Assembly: GCA_018397055.1 (NCBI GenBank)
Contig: JAGTQS010000050.1
Span: forward strand, 1-13,252
Origin: Candidatus Bathyarchaeota archaeon
Lineage (GTDB): Archaea; Thermoproteota; Bathyarchaeia; Bathyarchaeales; DTEX01
Direction: 5' to 3'
DNA: 13,252 nt
Below, in pieces: positions 1-7,188 of the stretch. Under the pieces are notes generated by a model. The model saw nothing but the letters and a program-made list of their open reading frames with translations, was not told the DNA's origin and did no database searches. Position numbers and translations under genes: made by a program. Each line of letters begins with the position of its first letter. Within the stretch, counting starts at the first letter, position 1.

Positions 1-57
1 ACACACGCTTCCACAGAGGAATAAACACATTCCCCGCACACCTATACCAGTGTAACG

Positions 58-900
58 TTAGAAACTTGACATGACAGATACTATAGCCTTAAATACTTTA
101 ACGAGTGATTGAACCCCTCTTATAGGGGGAGGATTCAAAATAGTTCCGTCCAACCCATCTATGAAAACTTTGCCTAAGTCTTTGAATGTATGAATTTTCT
201 TCGTTGGATCTTTAACTTTGGCTTGGTAGGAATAAGCAATAACATAATAGGGATGATATGACAGCATTCCATATGCCTTGACTTTGTCTCTATTTCGTAA
301 TTCTATTTCTGAGATTTTTTGAAAGTTGTTCCTTAATGGAAGGGCATTTTTTACAGTAATGCTTTCTTCAATAGTAGCATAATCAGCCCTACCAACGCTA
401 ATAGCCCAAAATTCTTCTTTGAGAAAATCGACATCCCATCTGTCAATGTTGTAATGGTCAGCGAAAATTTCTGCGTCTTCACTAAATCCTCCAGGATAAG
501 ATACAAAAATCCCTCGCCATTGGGACCCTAAGTCTTTAAGTTTTGCCCAGAATTTTTCAATTTCGTCTACACCCACAGGATTTTTCCAATTTTTGCATTC
601 AACAGCAATTATTTTACTACCTCTAGTTGCGACTATATCAATCTCCTTAAGGGCGCCACTTATGCCCCTAATTCTCTCTCGACGTTTCGTTCGGAATCCT
701 TTACTAACCAATATTTTTTCCACACATTCCTCTAGTTTTTCACCAAGTTCATGAATTGCTGCTTGAACTTGGACCTCGGTATTCTCCTCCTGTAAAGGCG
801 TGATTTCTTCTTGTTTTCTAAGATCATTGCCACAATTTGGACAAAAATTTGGGTTTGGAATTTGTAGTTTTTCTCTACAACTAGGACAATAGTTAAGCAA
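58..900 (-). CDS. Zinc-ribbon plus Mrr/PD-(D/E)XK nuclease-like protein
   Basis: A 280-residue protein with two visible modules. The N-terminus is a zinc ribbon (C5-x2-C8 ... C20-x2-C23). After a helical linker, residues about 45-160 look like a restriction-endonuclease fold of the Mrr-like type: E86-I-D88, then E101-C-K103 at the end of the next hydrophobic strand, which together fit the PD-(D/E)XK metal site. Family knowledge says such proteins cleave DNA, often as orphan type IV-like or repair nucleases; the substrate here is unknown. The C-terminal 110 residues have no motif I recognise. The start is a TTG at 898-900. An in-frame stop lies just upstream at 913-915, and a GGGG Shine-Dalgarno-like run sits 9 nt before the TTG. 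No methyltransferase or partner nuclease gene is adjacent, so restriction-modification is not supported. It lies beside a decayed transposase, in an accessory setting. Confidence 0.72.
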   Translation of the reverse strand: MLNYCPSCREKLQIPNPNFCPNCGNDLRKQEEITPLQEENTEVQVQAAIHELGEKLEECVEKILVSKGFRTKRRERIRGISGALKEIDIVATRGSKIIAVECKNWKNPVGVDEIEKFWAKLKDLGSQWRGIFVSYPGGFSEDAEIFADHYNIDRWDVDFLKEEFWAISVGRADYATIEESITVKNALPLRNNFQKISEIELRNRDKVKAYGMLSYHPYYVIAYSYQAKVKDPTKKIHTFKDLGKVFIDGLDGTILNPPPIRGVQSLVKVFKAIVSVMSSF

Positions 901-1083
901 TAGTTTTATCCCCTATTAAAGTAAAAAAATGTCGTATTTAAAATTAAGACACAATACTTCTGTAAATAATGACTAAAATAATAATTTAGAATAATGGGGG
1001 TTTCTAACCAGCTTTTCCGGCTCGTAGGATGATTTTTATGGTTGGGTAGGGCCTCGATCCTTACATACATTTATTGAGAAAAG
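901..1083. other. Divergent intergenic spacer
   Basis: AT-rich spacer between the minus-strand nuclease gene and the transposase remnant. The right part, from about 1039, is probably the left end of the insertion element. No RNA gene or clear box A was recognised. Confidence 0.4.
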
Positions 1084-2270
1084 ATGGAGTTCATTGACTC
1101 TACTCCGAATAATTCTGTAGATGCGGCGAGGTTCTTAAGTTTTCTTGACTTGACAACTGTCTATGCTGTTTTGGAAGGGTTCTACTGTGAGTCGTGGCGT
1201 CATAGGCATCCTTCTGAGGCTATGCTTCGTTTAGTTGCCCTGTACAAGCTGAAGAGGTTCCGTTTCCTAACCGAGCTTTAGAAGATATTGGATGATGAGG
1301 CGCTTAGGCTGTTAGGCTTTAGGTGGAGGCCGAGCTACAAGACTGTGTGGCGCTGGCTCAAGGTGAGGCTAGGCCCGGAAGGTCTGGAAGCTGTTCACTC
1401 TGCCTTGATGAAGGCTGTAAAGGAAGCTTTGGAGGTTCAAGGAGTAAGTCTGGGCTTGAAGGTTGCTGGTGACGCTTCACCCATACAAGCTATGCCGCGG
1501 GACAGGGAAGCAAGATACAACGGCTACTACAAGAAGGTATGCTACCTTGTTCACAGGCTCGTCTGCAGCACCACGAACCTAACCTTGAGCTGGGCTGTTA
1601 CCCCAGGCAACGTGGACGAGGCAGGCGTGATGGTGGTCCTCTTGGTGAAAGCACTGCTTCTTGGAGTGGTTCCGAAGGAGGCTGGCTTCGACAACGGATA
1701 CGCTTCACCGTGGAGCTATGCTCTCCTGGGACTGACAGCAGTTAAACCATTTATTGGGTTTAGGAAGAACGCTAAGCCGAGCTGGAGGGGTAAGCCCCGG
1801 ACGCTTAGGCTCCGCTTCAAGAAGATGGTTAAGGCTGGCGTCCTCACGGCTGAACGTCTCAAAGCCGTAGGGATTAGCCCAGACCCAGAAGAGAACAGCA
1901 TAGACGAGGTTCTCTCCGGCTTGACGATCGCGGGACAGCACGAGTACGTCGGCGCATACTACAGAAACCTCAGCCTAACCGAGTTCCGCCAGAATAGGCG
2001 AGGCTGGGTTAAACTCTACGTCCAGATGCGCAACGTGATTGATGGAAGCAACGGCCACCAGAAAGACTGGTTAGACTTGGACAACTTAAAGGTTAAAAGC
2101 CTTTGAAAGGCTAGGCTTCACACCGCCCTGTCTATGCTCAGCCAGGCAATGTTCGCTTACACGCGGGTTCAGAACCGCATCCTCAAAGGGTTAACAAGCC
2201 TAGCATACCTCAAGTAGCGTGCCAGAAAGAACGGAAAGAACCATTGCCCACGTGGAAACTCTCCCAACCA
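1039..2270 (+). mobile_element. Decayed insertion sequence (DDE transposase type)
   Basis: The block around the transposase remnant is richer in GC than the AT-rich flanks. The octamer TGGTTGGG (1039-1046) recurs inverted as CCCAACCA (2263-2270), 45 bp before the transposase start and 46 bp after its last stop, so these are candidate terminal inverted repeats of an element of about 1.23 kb. The repeats are short and I see no convincing target-site duplication outside them, so the exact ends are uncertain. The symmetry around the reading frame is the main support. Confidence 0.45.
1084..2217 (+). pseudogene. DDE transposase with two in-frame stop codons
   Basis: A single reading frame of about 377 codons, interrupted by TAG at 1279-1281 and TGA at 2104-2106; no frameshift is needed to read across either. 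The parts resemble IS4/IS5-like DDE transposases. There is an N-terminal helical DNA-binding part (ending near KTVWRWLK), a first catalytic Asp in AGDASPIQAMP, a second Asp in AGFDNGYAS, and a C-terminal YVQMRNVIDGSNGHQKDWL block. In that block the expected glutamate appears as D (RNVID), possibly another loss. The frame resumes after the TGA as KARLHTALSML and ends at TAG 2215-2217. The TGA is one transition from an Arg codon (CGA), typical of decay. The family was not assigned beyond DDE type. The protein is almost certainly inactive unless both stops are read through. Confidence 0.75.
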
Positions 2271-2457
2271 AGTAACATAAACATCTTCTTTCCCGCATTG
2301 AAAGACATCCAGAACCCTGAGGACACCTGATCATCCACTAACAAAACAAGTTTAGGATCACAAAAATCTAAAGAAAAAGCTGTTTAGAAAAGCCCAATAA
2401 TACATTATATAGTTTTGATTAGCTGAAAGATTTAAAATTTGGGGTTAGACTTTTCAA
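2218..2457. other. Spacer after the insertion sequence
   Basis: Holds the right end of the insertion element to about 2270, then AT-rich non-coding sequence. I see no gene, RNA or repeat beyond the left target duplication of the MITE at 2451-2457. Confidence 0.4.
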
Positions 2458-2592
2458 CTAAACTTTGGTAAATTTTTGGGCTTTCGCCTATTTCTTGGAA
2501 GATTTTTGCTAAAATAATGTTAATATTCATGGGTGCGAACTCCATTTTTTGCATTGTGGGTACATTCGAAACGAAAATTTGCCAAAGTTTAG
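2458..2592. mobile_element. 135-bp MITE-like element with 19-bp terminal inverted repeats
   Basis: The left end CTAAACTTTGGTAAATTTT (2458-2476) is repeated inverted at 2574-2592 with one mismatch (18 of 19). The element is flanked on both sides by the identical heptamer TTTTCAA (2451-2457 and 2593-2599), which reads as a 7-bp target-site duplication. The 97 bp between the repeats contain no usable reading frame. This architecture (short, non-coding, perfect flanking duplication) is that of a miniature inverted-repeat transposable element moved in trans by a full-length transposase. The ends do not match the decayed insertion sequence just upstream, so the parent is elsewhere in the genome or lost. 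The near-perfect ends and intact duplication suggest a fairly recent insertion. Confidence 0.7.
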
Positions 2593-2599
2593 TTTTCAA

Positions 2600-2893
2600 T
2601 TCAATATGTTAATCCTAGTTTAGAAAGTTTCACTTCGTTTTTGTTGTAGATAGTCAGGAAAGCTGACCCGAGTATATATAGCCTCCCTCCTCTCATCATC
2701 AGAGAATCATAAGCTGAAAGGTTTTTTGTTGTAGGGCGGCTCAAAAGCTTGGTACTTCATCATGTTGCTCTATTTTCTGATGAGACAGATTAGATCATCG
2801 CCACCCCATCATATCATCAAGAAAGACGAAATATTAATAAATATAGCTAAAGCCAAGCCGCAGAAAAACCGTAAACGGATGCAAGCTTCGCTG
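2600..2893. other. AT-rich intergenic region without a recognised gene
   Basis: Contains a symmetric TATATATA (2673-2680) that could act as box A in either direction, a small hairpin GTCAG-GAAAG-CTGAC (2653-2667), and a 12-nt direct repeat TTTTTGTTGTAG at 2638-2649 and 2723-2734. An open frame at 2762-2950 has no family features and runs into taw1 antisense, so it is not called. A small RNA is possible but nothing identifies one. Confidence 0.35.
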
Positions 2894-3877
2894 TCAAGCG
2901 AGGAGAACTGCTCCGCTAGGTTCAAATTTAGCTTTAACCGTGTATCCTGAATGACGCGAAAGTTTTTTCGCGAACTCCTCTATGTCCCTCATGTATGGCA
3001 TAGCGTTTTTCGGCAGCCGCTTTTGGCTTTGCCCAACCCACTCGTAGGCTTTCACCTCAATATAGTTCGGCTGAGCCTTCTTCACGAGCTCCGCGTATTC
3101 CTCTTGGCCCATCATGTTCCAACCTTTTATCATCGTAAGTCTTAGAACCCTGCGGGTGTTCAAGCTCGGAAGAATCTCCAACGTCCTGTTAAGCTTTTCC
3201 CAGCCGTCTTTTACAAGCGGCTTCACGACCGACAAGTATGTTTTCCTATTTGGAGCTGAGACGCTTACGTAGAGCTGAAACGGCAAAGGCGACAGTCTTT
3301 CAAGAGCTTCAGGCACCGTCCCGTTTGTCACCAGAAACGTTATCATGCCTCTTTTTTCAGCCTCCATGATGAGCTCCGAAGTCTGCGGATACAGGGTGGG
3401 TTCACCAGTCAAGCTCATAGTCATCATGGTCGGCTTCAATGCTTCCTCAAACTTTTTCCTGTCCGCCTTCGGATTTCCCTTCCAACCCGTCAAAAGCAGC
3501 CTCCTTTTTTCTATAGCCTGCTCAACAATCTTCGCTGGCTCGTCAAACTCTTCAACGGTTAAGGGAAACTCCTTCCAGTTCAACCCAGGTCTGTCGTGTG
3601 AATGAAGCCTCCAGCAATAGAGACAGTGGTAGTTGCAGCCAAGGTACGGCGTCATCATCATGCACCTGTGGCTTTGAACAGGCGGATACCACAGTTCCTT
3701 GTAGCAAACCCTGTTGTGACGGAGGCTTTCCTTAGTCCACTGGCAAACCTTTACCGCGCTGTGAAGGTGGTCGCCTACAAGCCTGTAGCCTTGTCTAAAG
3801 TATGTTTTGTGTATTTCAGCCATCGACGAAGGTTCCATGCTCACGTTGTTCATCGAGCCTAAAGCCTCAGTTGCCAT
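2894..3877 (-). CDS. taw1: tRNA-4-demethylwyosine synthase, radical SAM (Taw1/TYW1)
   Basis: Makes the tricyclic imidazopurine core of wyosine at G37 of tRNA-Phe, condensing N1-methylguanosine with carbons from pyruvate in the cytoplasm. The radical SAM cluster motif is C81-x3-C85-x2-C88 (LGCNYHCLYCWR). Upstream are the three extra cysteines that bind the second Fe-S cluster of archaeal Taw1: C45-x12-C58-x13-C72, within KVCQW, RVCYKELWY and SHRC. The usual second spacing is 12, so there is one extra residue here. SLTGEPTLYP is the family GEP SAM-binding motif. About 327 residues, normal for archaeal Taw1. The frame is open to an ATG at 3955, but a box A at 3907-3914 puts transcription start near 3880-3885, so the ATG at 3877 was chosen. 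ATGs at 3853, 3838 and 3823 (start MAEIHKTYF) are alternatives. Divergent from hdrC. Confidence 0.9.
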   Translation of the reverse strand: MATEALGSMNNVSMEPSSMAEIHKTYFRQGYRLVGDHLHSAVKVCQWTKESLRHNRVCYKELWYPPVQSHRCMMMTPYLGCNYHCLYCWRLHSHDRPGLNWKEFPLTVEEFDEPAKIVEQAIEKRRLLLTGWKGNPKADRKKFEEALKPTMMTMSLTGEPTLYPQTSELIMEAEKRGMITFLVTNGTVPEALERLSPLPFQLYVSVSAPNRKTYLSVVKPLVKDGWEKLNRTLEILPSLNTRRVLRLTMIKGWNMMGQEEYAELVKKAQPNYIEVKAYEWVGQSQKRLPKNAMPYMRDIEEFAKKLSRHSGYTVKAKFEPSGAVLLA

Positions 3878-3906
3878 AAAAGCAGTAGAACAAAGACAAC
3901 GCAACA

Positions 3907-3914
3907 ATATAAAA
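3907..3914 (-). promoter_or_regulatory. Box A (TATA) promoter of taw1
   Basis: On the minus strand the sequence reads TTTTATAT, about 30 nt before the ATG at 3877, which fits a leaderless or nearly leaderless archaeal transcript. A short inverted repeat, TGCCA (3919-3923) and TGGCA (3932-3936), lies just upstream of it and could bind a regulator. Confidence 0.5.
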
Positions 3915-4015
3915 GAATTGCCAGTATCCCTTGGCAGTTCACCTAACGGAACCATAATCCTTATTTTTCACACTGAGGTAACCTTTACAAATCCTCCCAC
4001 CAGAGCGTAAAAAGA

Positions 4016-4591
4016 TTGGACGACACATCTGAGCAACTGGAAGAAGACTGGAACAACGTAAAAACGGGAAAGATTGACCCGAAATTCAAGTACGAAATCA
4101 TGCGTATGCCAGGGGCTGAAAAAGTCCATCTTTGTTTCCAATGTGGAACATGCACAGCTGACTGCGTGATTGCGAAGTTCACCGATTTTTACAGGCCTAG
4201 AAAAATTGCGCGTACCATTCAATTGGGACTGAAAAACAGGCTTATAGGAAACGAGGCCTTGTGGCTTTGCACGACGTGCCACACCTGCATTGACCACTGC
4301 CCACAAGGCGTAGAGGTATCAAGCATCATCAGAGCCCTAAGGAACATTTCAATGAAAAACTTGGGCACAATGCCGTCAATATATAAAATCTTTGCGTCAA
4401 ACATCCTGAAGTGCGGCTACGTGTACTTGATGCCTGAGTCTAGGATGAAGAAACGTCAAGAACAAGGGCTGCCGCCGTTGCCTAAGCCAAACCTGAACGA
4501 CATTGAAAAACTGTTCCAGGCAACAGGCTTTACTATGACGCTTGAAAAAACGAAGACAACAGAAAATGAAATAACTGAAGGTGCAAACTAG
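4016..4591 (+). CDS. hdrC: Heterodisulfide reductase subunit C-like iron-sulfur protein
   Basis: A 191-residue protein with two [4Fe-4S] motifs: C40-x2-C43-x2-C46-x3-C50 (LCFQCGTCTADC) and C85-x2-C88-x2-C91-x3-C95-P (LCTTCHTCIDHCP). This is the ferredoxin-like core of HdrC. HdrC carries electrons from HdrA flavin/Fe-S centres to HdrB, where a disulfide or analogous substrate is reduced. The first motif lacks the usual Pro after the fourth Cys (Val here). The start is TTG at 4016; the frame is open upstream to a TGA at 3974-3976 but contains no ATG or GTG, and the next ATG would leave few residues before the first cluster. Overlaps or abuts hdrB downstream, so the two are co-translated. HdrA, MvhD and hydrogenase genes are absent from the window. 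Length and motifs are normal for HdrC. The electron acceptor is unknown. Confidence 0.85.
   Translation: MDDTSEQLEEDWNNVKTGKIDPKFKYEIMRMPGAEKVHLCFQCGTCTADCVIAKFTDFYRPRKIARTIQLGLKNRLIGNEALWLCTTCHTCIDHCPQGVEVSSIIRALRNISMKNLGTMPSIYKIFASNILKCGYVYLMPESRMKKRQEQGLPPLPKPNLNDIEKLFQATGFTMTLEKTKTTENEITEGAN
4577..4583 (+). promoter_or_regulatory. Ribosome binding site deciding the hdrB start
   Basis: GAAGGTG lies within the 3' end of hdrC and is followed after 9 nt by GTG at 4593. It favours that GTG over the GTG at 4581, which is itself part of this sequence. Confidence 0.5.
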
Positions 4592-4592
4592 G

Positions 4593-5465
4593 GTGGCTGA
4601 GACAAAATTCCTGTTCTTTCTAGGCTGCCTTATTCCGTATAGGCTTGCAAGCTATGAGGTTTCAGCGAGAAAAGTCTTAGGAAAACTAAGCGTGGAGCTT
4701 GTTGAAATGCCTGAATTCAATTGTTGCGGTTTTCCCATTGCTCCAGTAGATTACGAGTTGGCGCTTACATTGGCAGCTCGAAACCTGTGTTTGGCGGAGC
4801 GGCAAAACATGACTGTTCTAACACTGTGTAACGGCTGCTATGGCGCCTTAAACGAGGCTAACAAGGTTCTAAAAGAAGACAAAACATTGAGGGACAAAAT
4901 TAACCGCAACCTGCAACAAATAGGCATGGAGTTCAAAGGAACAAGCAACGTCAAACACTTGGTCCACGTCCTAACCGATGACATCGGCTTAGAAAAACTG
5001 AAAGAGTTCATCAAGAACCCCTTAACAGGACTTCGAGTTGCGCAACACACTGGCTGCCACCTGCTTCGTCCAGCTAAGCACATTAGTCATGGGGACAACT
5101 CTGATGACCCCGTTGTCCTCAAAAAACTGATAAACATAACAGGCGCCGAATGCCTGGATTACCAAGATGAAACAGAATGCTGCGGCAACACGGTAATAGG
5201 CATCAACGAGGAAATTCCGTTCAGAATCTCAAAAGAAAAACTTGAACACGTCAAAGCCTCGGGCGCTCAAGCGTTGGTGACTGTTTGTCCATCTTGTCAC
5301 ATGATGTATGATTTCAACCAGCCAAGAATAGAAAAGGCATTCAACGTGTCCTTCAACCTGCCTATTTTACACTACACGCAGCTACTGGGCTTAGCTATGG
5401 GCTTCAAACCAGGGGACCTGATGCTCAGTGAGAACAGAGTAAAGCCAACCTTATTCTTAAGCTAA
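4593..5465 (+). CDS. hdrB: Heterodisulfide reductase subunit B-like protein (two CCG domains)
   Basis: A 290-residue protein with two cysteine-rich CCG repeats. The first has C12 (FLGCLIPYR), C44-C45-G, and C79-x2-C82; the second has C155 (HTGCH), C196-C197-G, and C232-x2-C235. In characterised HdrB these ligate two non-cubane [4Fe-4S] clusters that reduce a heterodisulfide. All ligands are present in both repeats, so the subunit should be functional. The start GTG at 4593 gives MAETKFLFFLGC, matching the short N-terminus usual in the family and supported by a ribosome site 9 nt upstream; GTG at 4581 adds four residues. The last 25 residues after TQLLGLAMGF are not family-typical. Together with HdrC it forms an HdrBC module that must dock on an HdrA encoded elsewhere. 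Whether the substrate is CoM-S-S-CoB or another disulfide cannot be read from the sequence. Confidence 0.87.
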   Translation: MAETKFLFFLGCLIPYRLASYEVSARKVLGKLSVELVEMPEFNCCGFPIAPVDYELALTLAARNLCLAERQNMTVLTLCNGCYGALNEANKVLKEDKTLRDKINRNLQQIGMEFKGTSNVKHLVHVLTDDIGLEKLKEFIKNPLTGLRVAQHTGCHLLRPAKHISHGDNSDDPVVLKKLINITGAECLDYQDETECCGNTVIGINEEIPFRISKEKLEHVKASGAQALVTVCPSCHMMYDFNQPRIEKAFNVSFNLPILHYTQLLGLAMGFKPGDLMLSENRVKPTLFLS

Positions 5466-5587
5466 ATATTGGAAAAAAGTGCTTCAAAGATGACCTAATA
5501 AACAGTTATTGCGAGTTATACTTCCATAAGAAACCTGCCTCTTCATCATGATTTCTTGAAGCTTCCGTGCACGTTGAGACTTTTTTC

Positions 5588-5594
5588 TTTATAT
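5588..5594 (+). promoter_or_regulatory. Strong box A with no immediate gene
   Basis: TTTATAT in a T-rich context is a good archaeal box A, predicting transcription start near 5615. The next gene starts only at 5752. T-rich tracts at 5640-5660 could end a short transcript. Either a leader of about 130 nt for the hydrolase gene or a small RNA is possible. Confidence 0.35.
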
Positions 5595-5691
5595 GGGCTC
5601 TGTGGAAACACTGGAATTGTGGATTCGTTTGTTCAAATTGGTTTTCTTTTCCTTTTTTGGACGAAAAACTGCTTATCGTGGGTTAGGAACC

Positions 5692-5699
5692 TTTTTTAA
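5692..5699 (+). promoter_or_regulatory. Candidate box A of the sulfatase-fold gene
   Basis: TTTTTTAA about 30 nt before the ATG at 5725, or 57 nt before the chosen ATG at 5752. It is a weaker TATA element than the one at 5588. Confidence 0.3.
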
Positions 5700-5751
5700 G
5701 AGTAGATGCTGATAGCTGCATATTATGACGTTGAAACGGAGTAGATGTGGA

Positions 5752-7119
5752 ATGAACGTTATCGTCTTAATTCTTGACAGTTTCCGACAGGACCACGTGA
5801 GCTTCTATAACCAGAAGAAGCTTGTTTTTGAAGGCGTAAAGCCTTGTGAAACTCCGAACCTCGACAGGTTTGCGAAGGAAAGCGTCGTTTTTGAAAACGC
5901 CTACCCAAGCGGGTTGCCAACAATCCCTGTTAGAACCGAGATCATGACAGGCCAAGACACGCTTCCCTTTAAGCCTTGGGAATCTCTTTCGCCACATGAG
6001 GTGACCGTGGCTGACATGCTTAGGCGTGAGGGATACATTTGTGGCATGATATCGGACAACTATCATTACTGGCCACCTGGAAGAAATTTCCATAAGAGCT
6101 TCCACGCTTACCGTTGGGTTCGCGGACAAGAATATGATCCATACACTTCTCATCCGTCTCGCAGAAACATTGACGACTACGTGAACGAGCATTATTCGGA
6201 GATTTGGAGAAAACGGATTCACCAGTTTCTGTCTAACACCGACGACTTTGTAAACGAGGAAGACTGGTTTCCAGCAAAAGTTGTGGAAGAAGCCGTAAAC
6301 TGGCTGAAGGCAAACAGGGTTCACAAAAAGGTTTTCTTGTGGCTTGATTGTTTTGACCCGCATGAGCCTTGGGATCCACCGAGACGGTTCGACACGTACA
6401 CCGACCTAGACTATAAAGGTAAAAGGCTCATACTTCCAATGGGAGGAAAAGCCTCTGACTGGGCAACTGAAGACGAGATACGTCACATTCGGGGGCTTTA
6501 CGCAGGCGAAGCGTCTTTTGTTGACAGTTGTCTTGGTAGACTGTTTGAGAGTCTTGACGACTTTGGGTATTATGAAGACTCGATCATAATTCTAACAGCA
6601 GACCACGGTCACCCATTAGCTGACCACGGCAAATTTCTGAAAGGGTGCGACCGACTTTACAATGAGCTCTTGAAGATTCCGTTCATGGTTCGGTTGCCGG
6701 GTGGAGAAAAAGCGCGAAGGTCAAAGGCTATCGTTCAGTTTCCAGATGTTTTACCCACAATTCTTGACTTTCTGGGACTTGGAAACAACACCCATTCGAT
6801 GCACGGCAAAAGCTTCCTGCCAGTTCTCAACTCAGAAACGGATAAGCATAGAAAAGCCGTAATAACTGGCTATTTCGAAGGCTTGGATCGTTGCATAAGG
6901 GATAAAAAGTGGAGCTACATTCAGCGTCCTGAAGGTGAACCTGACGAACTCTATAATCTAGAAGATGATCCAAAAGAAAAAGTAAACCTCATCGACAAAA
7001 ACCCCGAGGAAGCTCAACGACTATCAGCCCTCTTCGGTCAGCAGTATCGACGTGTACCATCTAAGACCATAAAAGGCGTACAAGGACGATATGAACTAGC
7101 CTCCAGCGCACTAGAATAA
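5752..7119 (+). CDS. Sulfatase/alkaline-phosphatase superfamily hydrolase with Thr at the nucleophile position
   Basis: A 455-residue protein with the sulfatase fold. Metal ligands D9 and D14 lie in VLILDSFRQDH; LDCFDPHEP (D202, H204) and the TADHGH motif (D284-H285) supply the other metal-site residues; K294/K297 follow. At the nucleophile loop the sulfatase signature (C/S)-x-P-x-R reads T57-I-P-V-R61, so the residue that would become formylglycine is a threonine. Formylglycine is made from Cys (or Ser), so a true sulfatase is unlikely. A Thr-nucleophile phosphodiesterase, phosphatase or phosphotransferase of the same superfamily is more plausible (inference). No signal peptide or membrane segment: a cytoplasmic enzyme. 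The start ATG at 5752 follows GGAG by 11 nt and gives the family-typical MNVIVLILDS; ATG 5725 is an alternative. It precedes a flippase-like membrane protein, suggesting a shared role in a lipid-linked or glycan pathway. Confidence 0.82.
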   Translation: MNVIVLILDSFRQDHVSFYNQKKLVFEGVKPCETPNLDRFAKESVVFENAYPSGLPTIPVRTEIMTGQDTLPFKPWESLSPHEVTVADMLRREGYICGMISDNYHYWPPGRNFHKSFHAYRWVRGQEYDPYTSHPSRRNIDDYVNEHYSEIWRKRIHQFLSNTDDFVNEEDWFPAKVVEEAVNWLKANRVHKKVFLWLDCFDPHEPWDPPRRFDTYTDLDYKGKRLILPMGGKASDWATEDEIRHIRGLYAGEASFVDSCLGRLFESLDDFGYYEDSIIILTADHGHPLADHGKFLKGCDRLYNELLKIPFMVRLPGGEKARRSKAIVQFPDVLPTILDFLGLGNNTHSMHGKSFLPVLNSETDKHRKAVITGYFEGLDRCIRDKKWSYIQRPEGEPDELYNLEDDPKEKVNLIDKNPEEAQRLSALFGQQYRRVPSKTIKGVQGRYELASSALE

Positions 7120-7188
7120 AACGTTTAACCAAAATGCCCAGAAAATCATGATAAATAGCTGCAGCATCTATTCTAAGTACAGTGTTTG

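Noticed and set aside
1031..2280. Target-site duplication of the insertion sequence
   Set aside because: No matching short direct repeat found outside the candidate terminal repeats.
2690..2830. Several TGATGA/CTGA motifs suggesting a C/D box guide RNA
   Set aside because: The C, D', C' and D boxes cannot be placed with the usual guide spacing on either strand.
2762..2950. Open reading frame of 62 codons
   Set aside because: Low complexity composition, no motif, and its end is antisense to taw1.
5767..6363. 198-codon minus-strand frame in the hydrolase gene
   Set aside because: Antisense shadow; the plus strand carries clear sulfatase-fold motifs.
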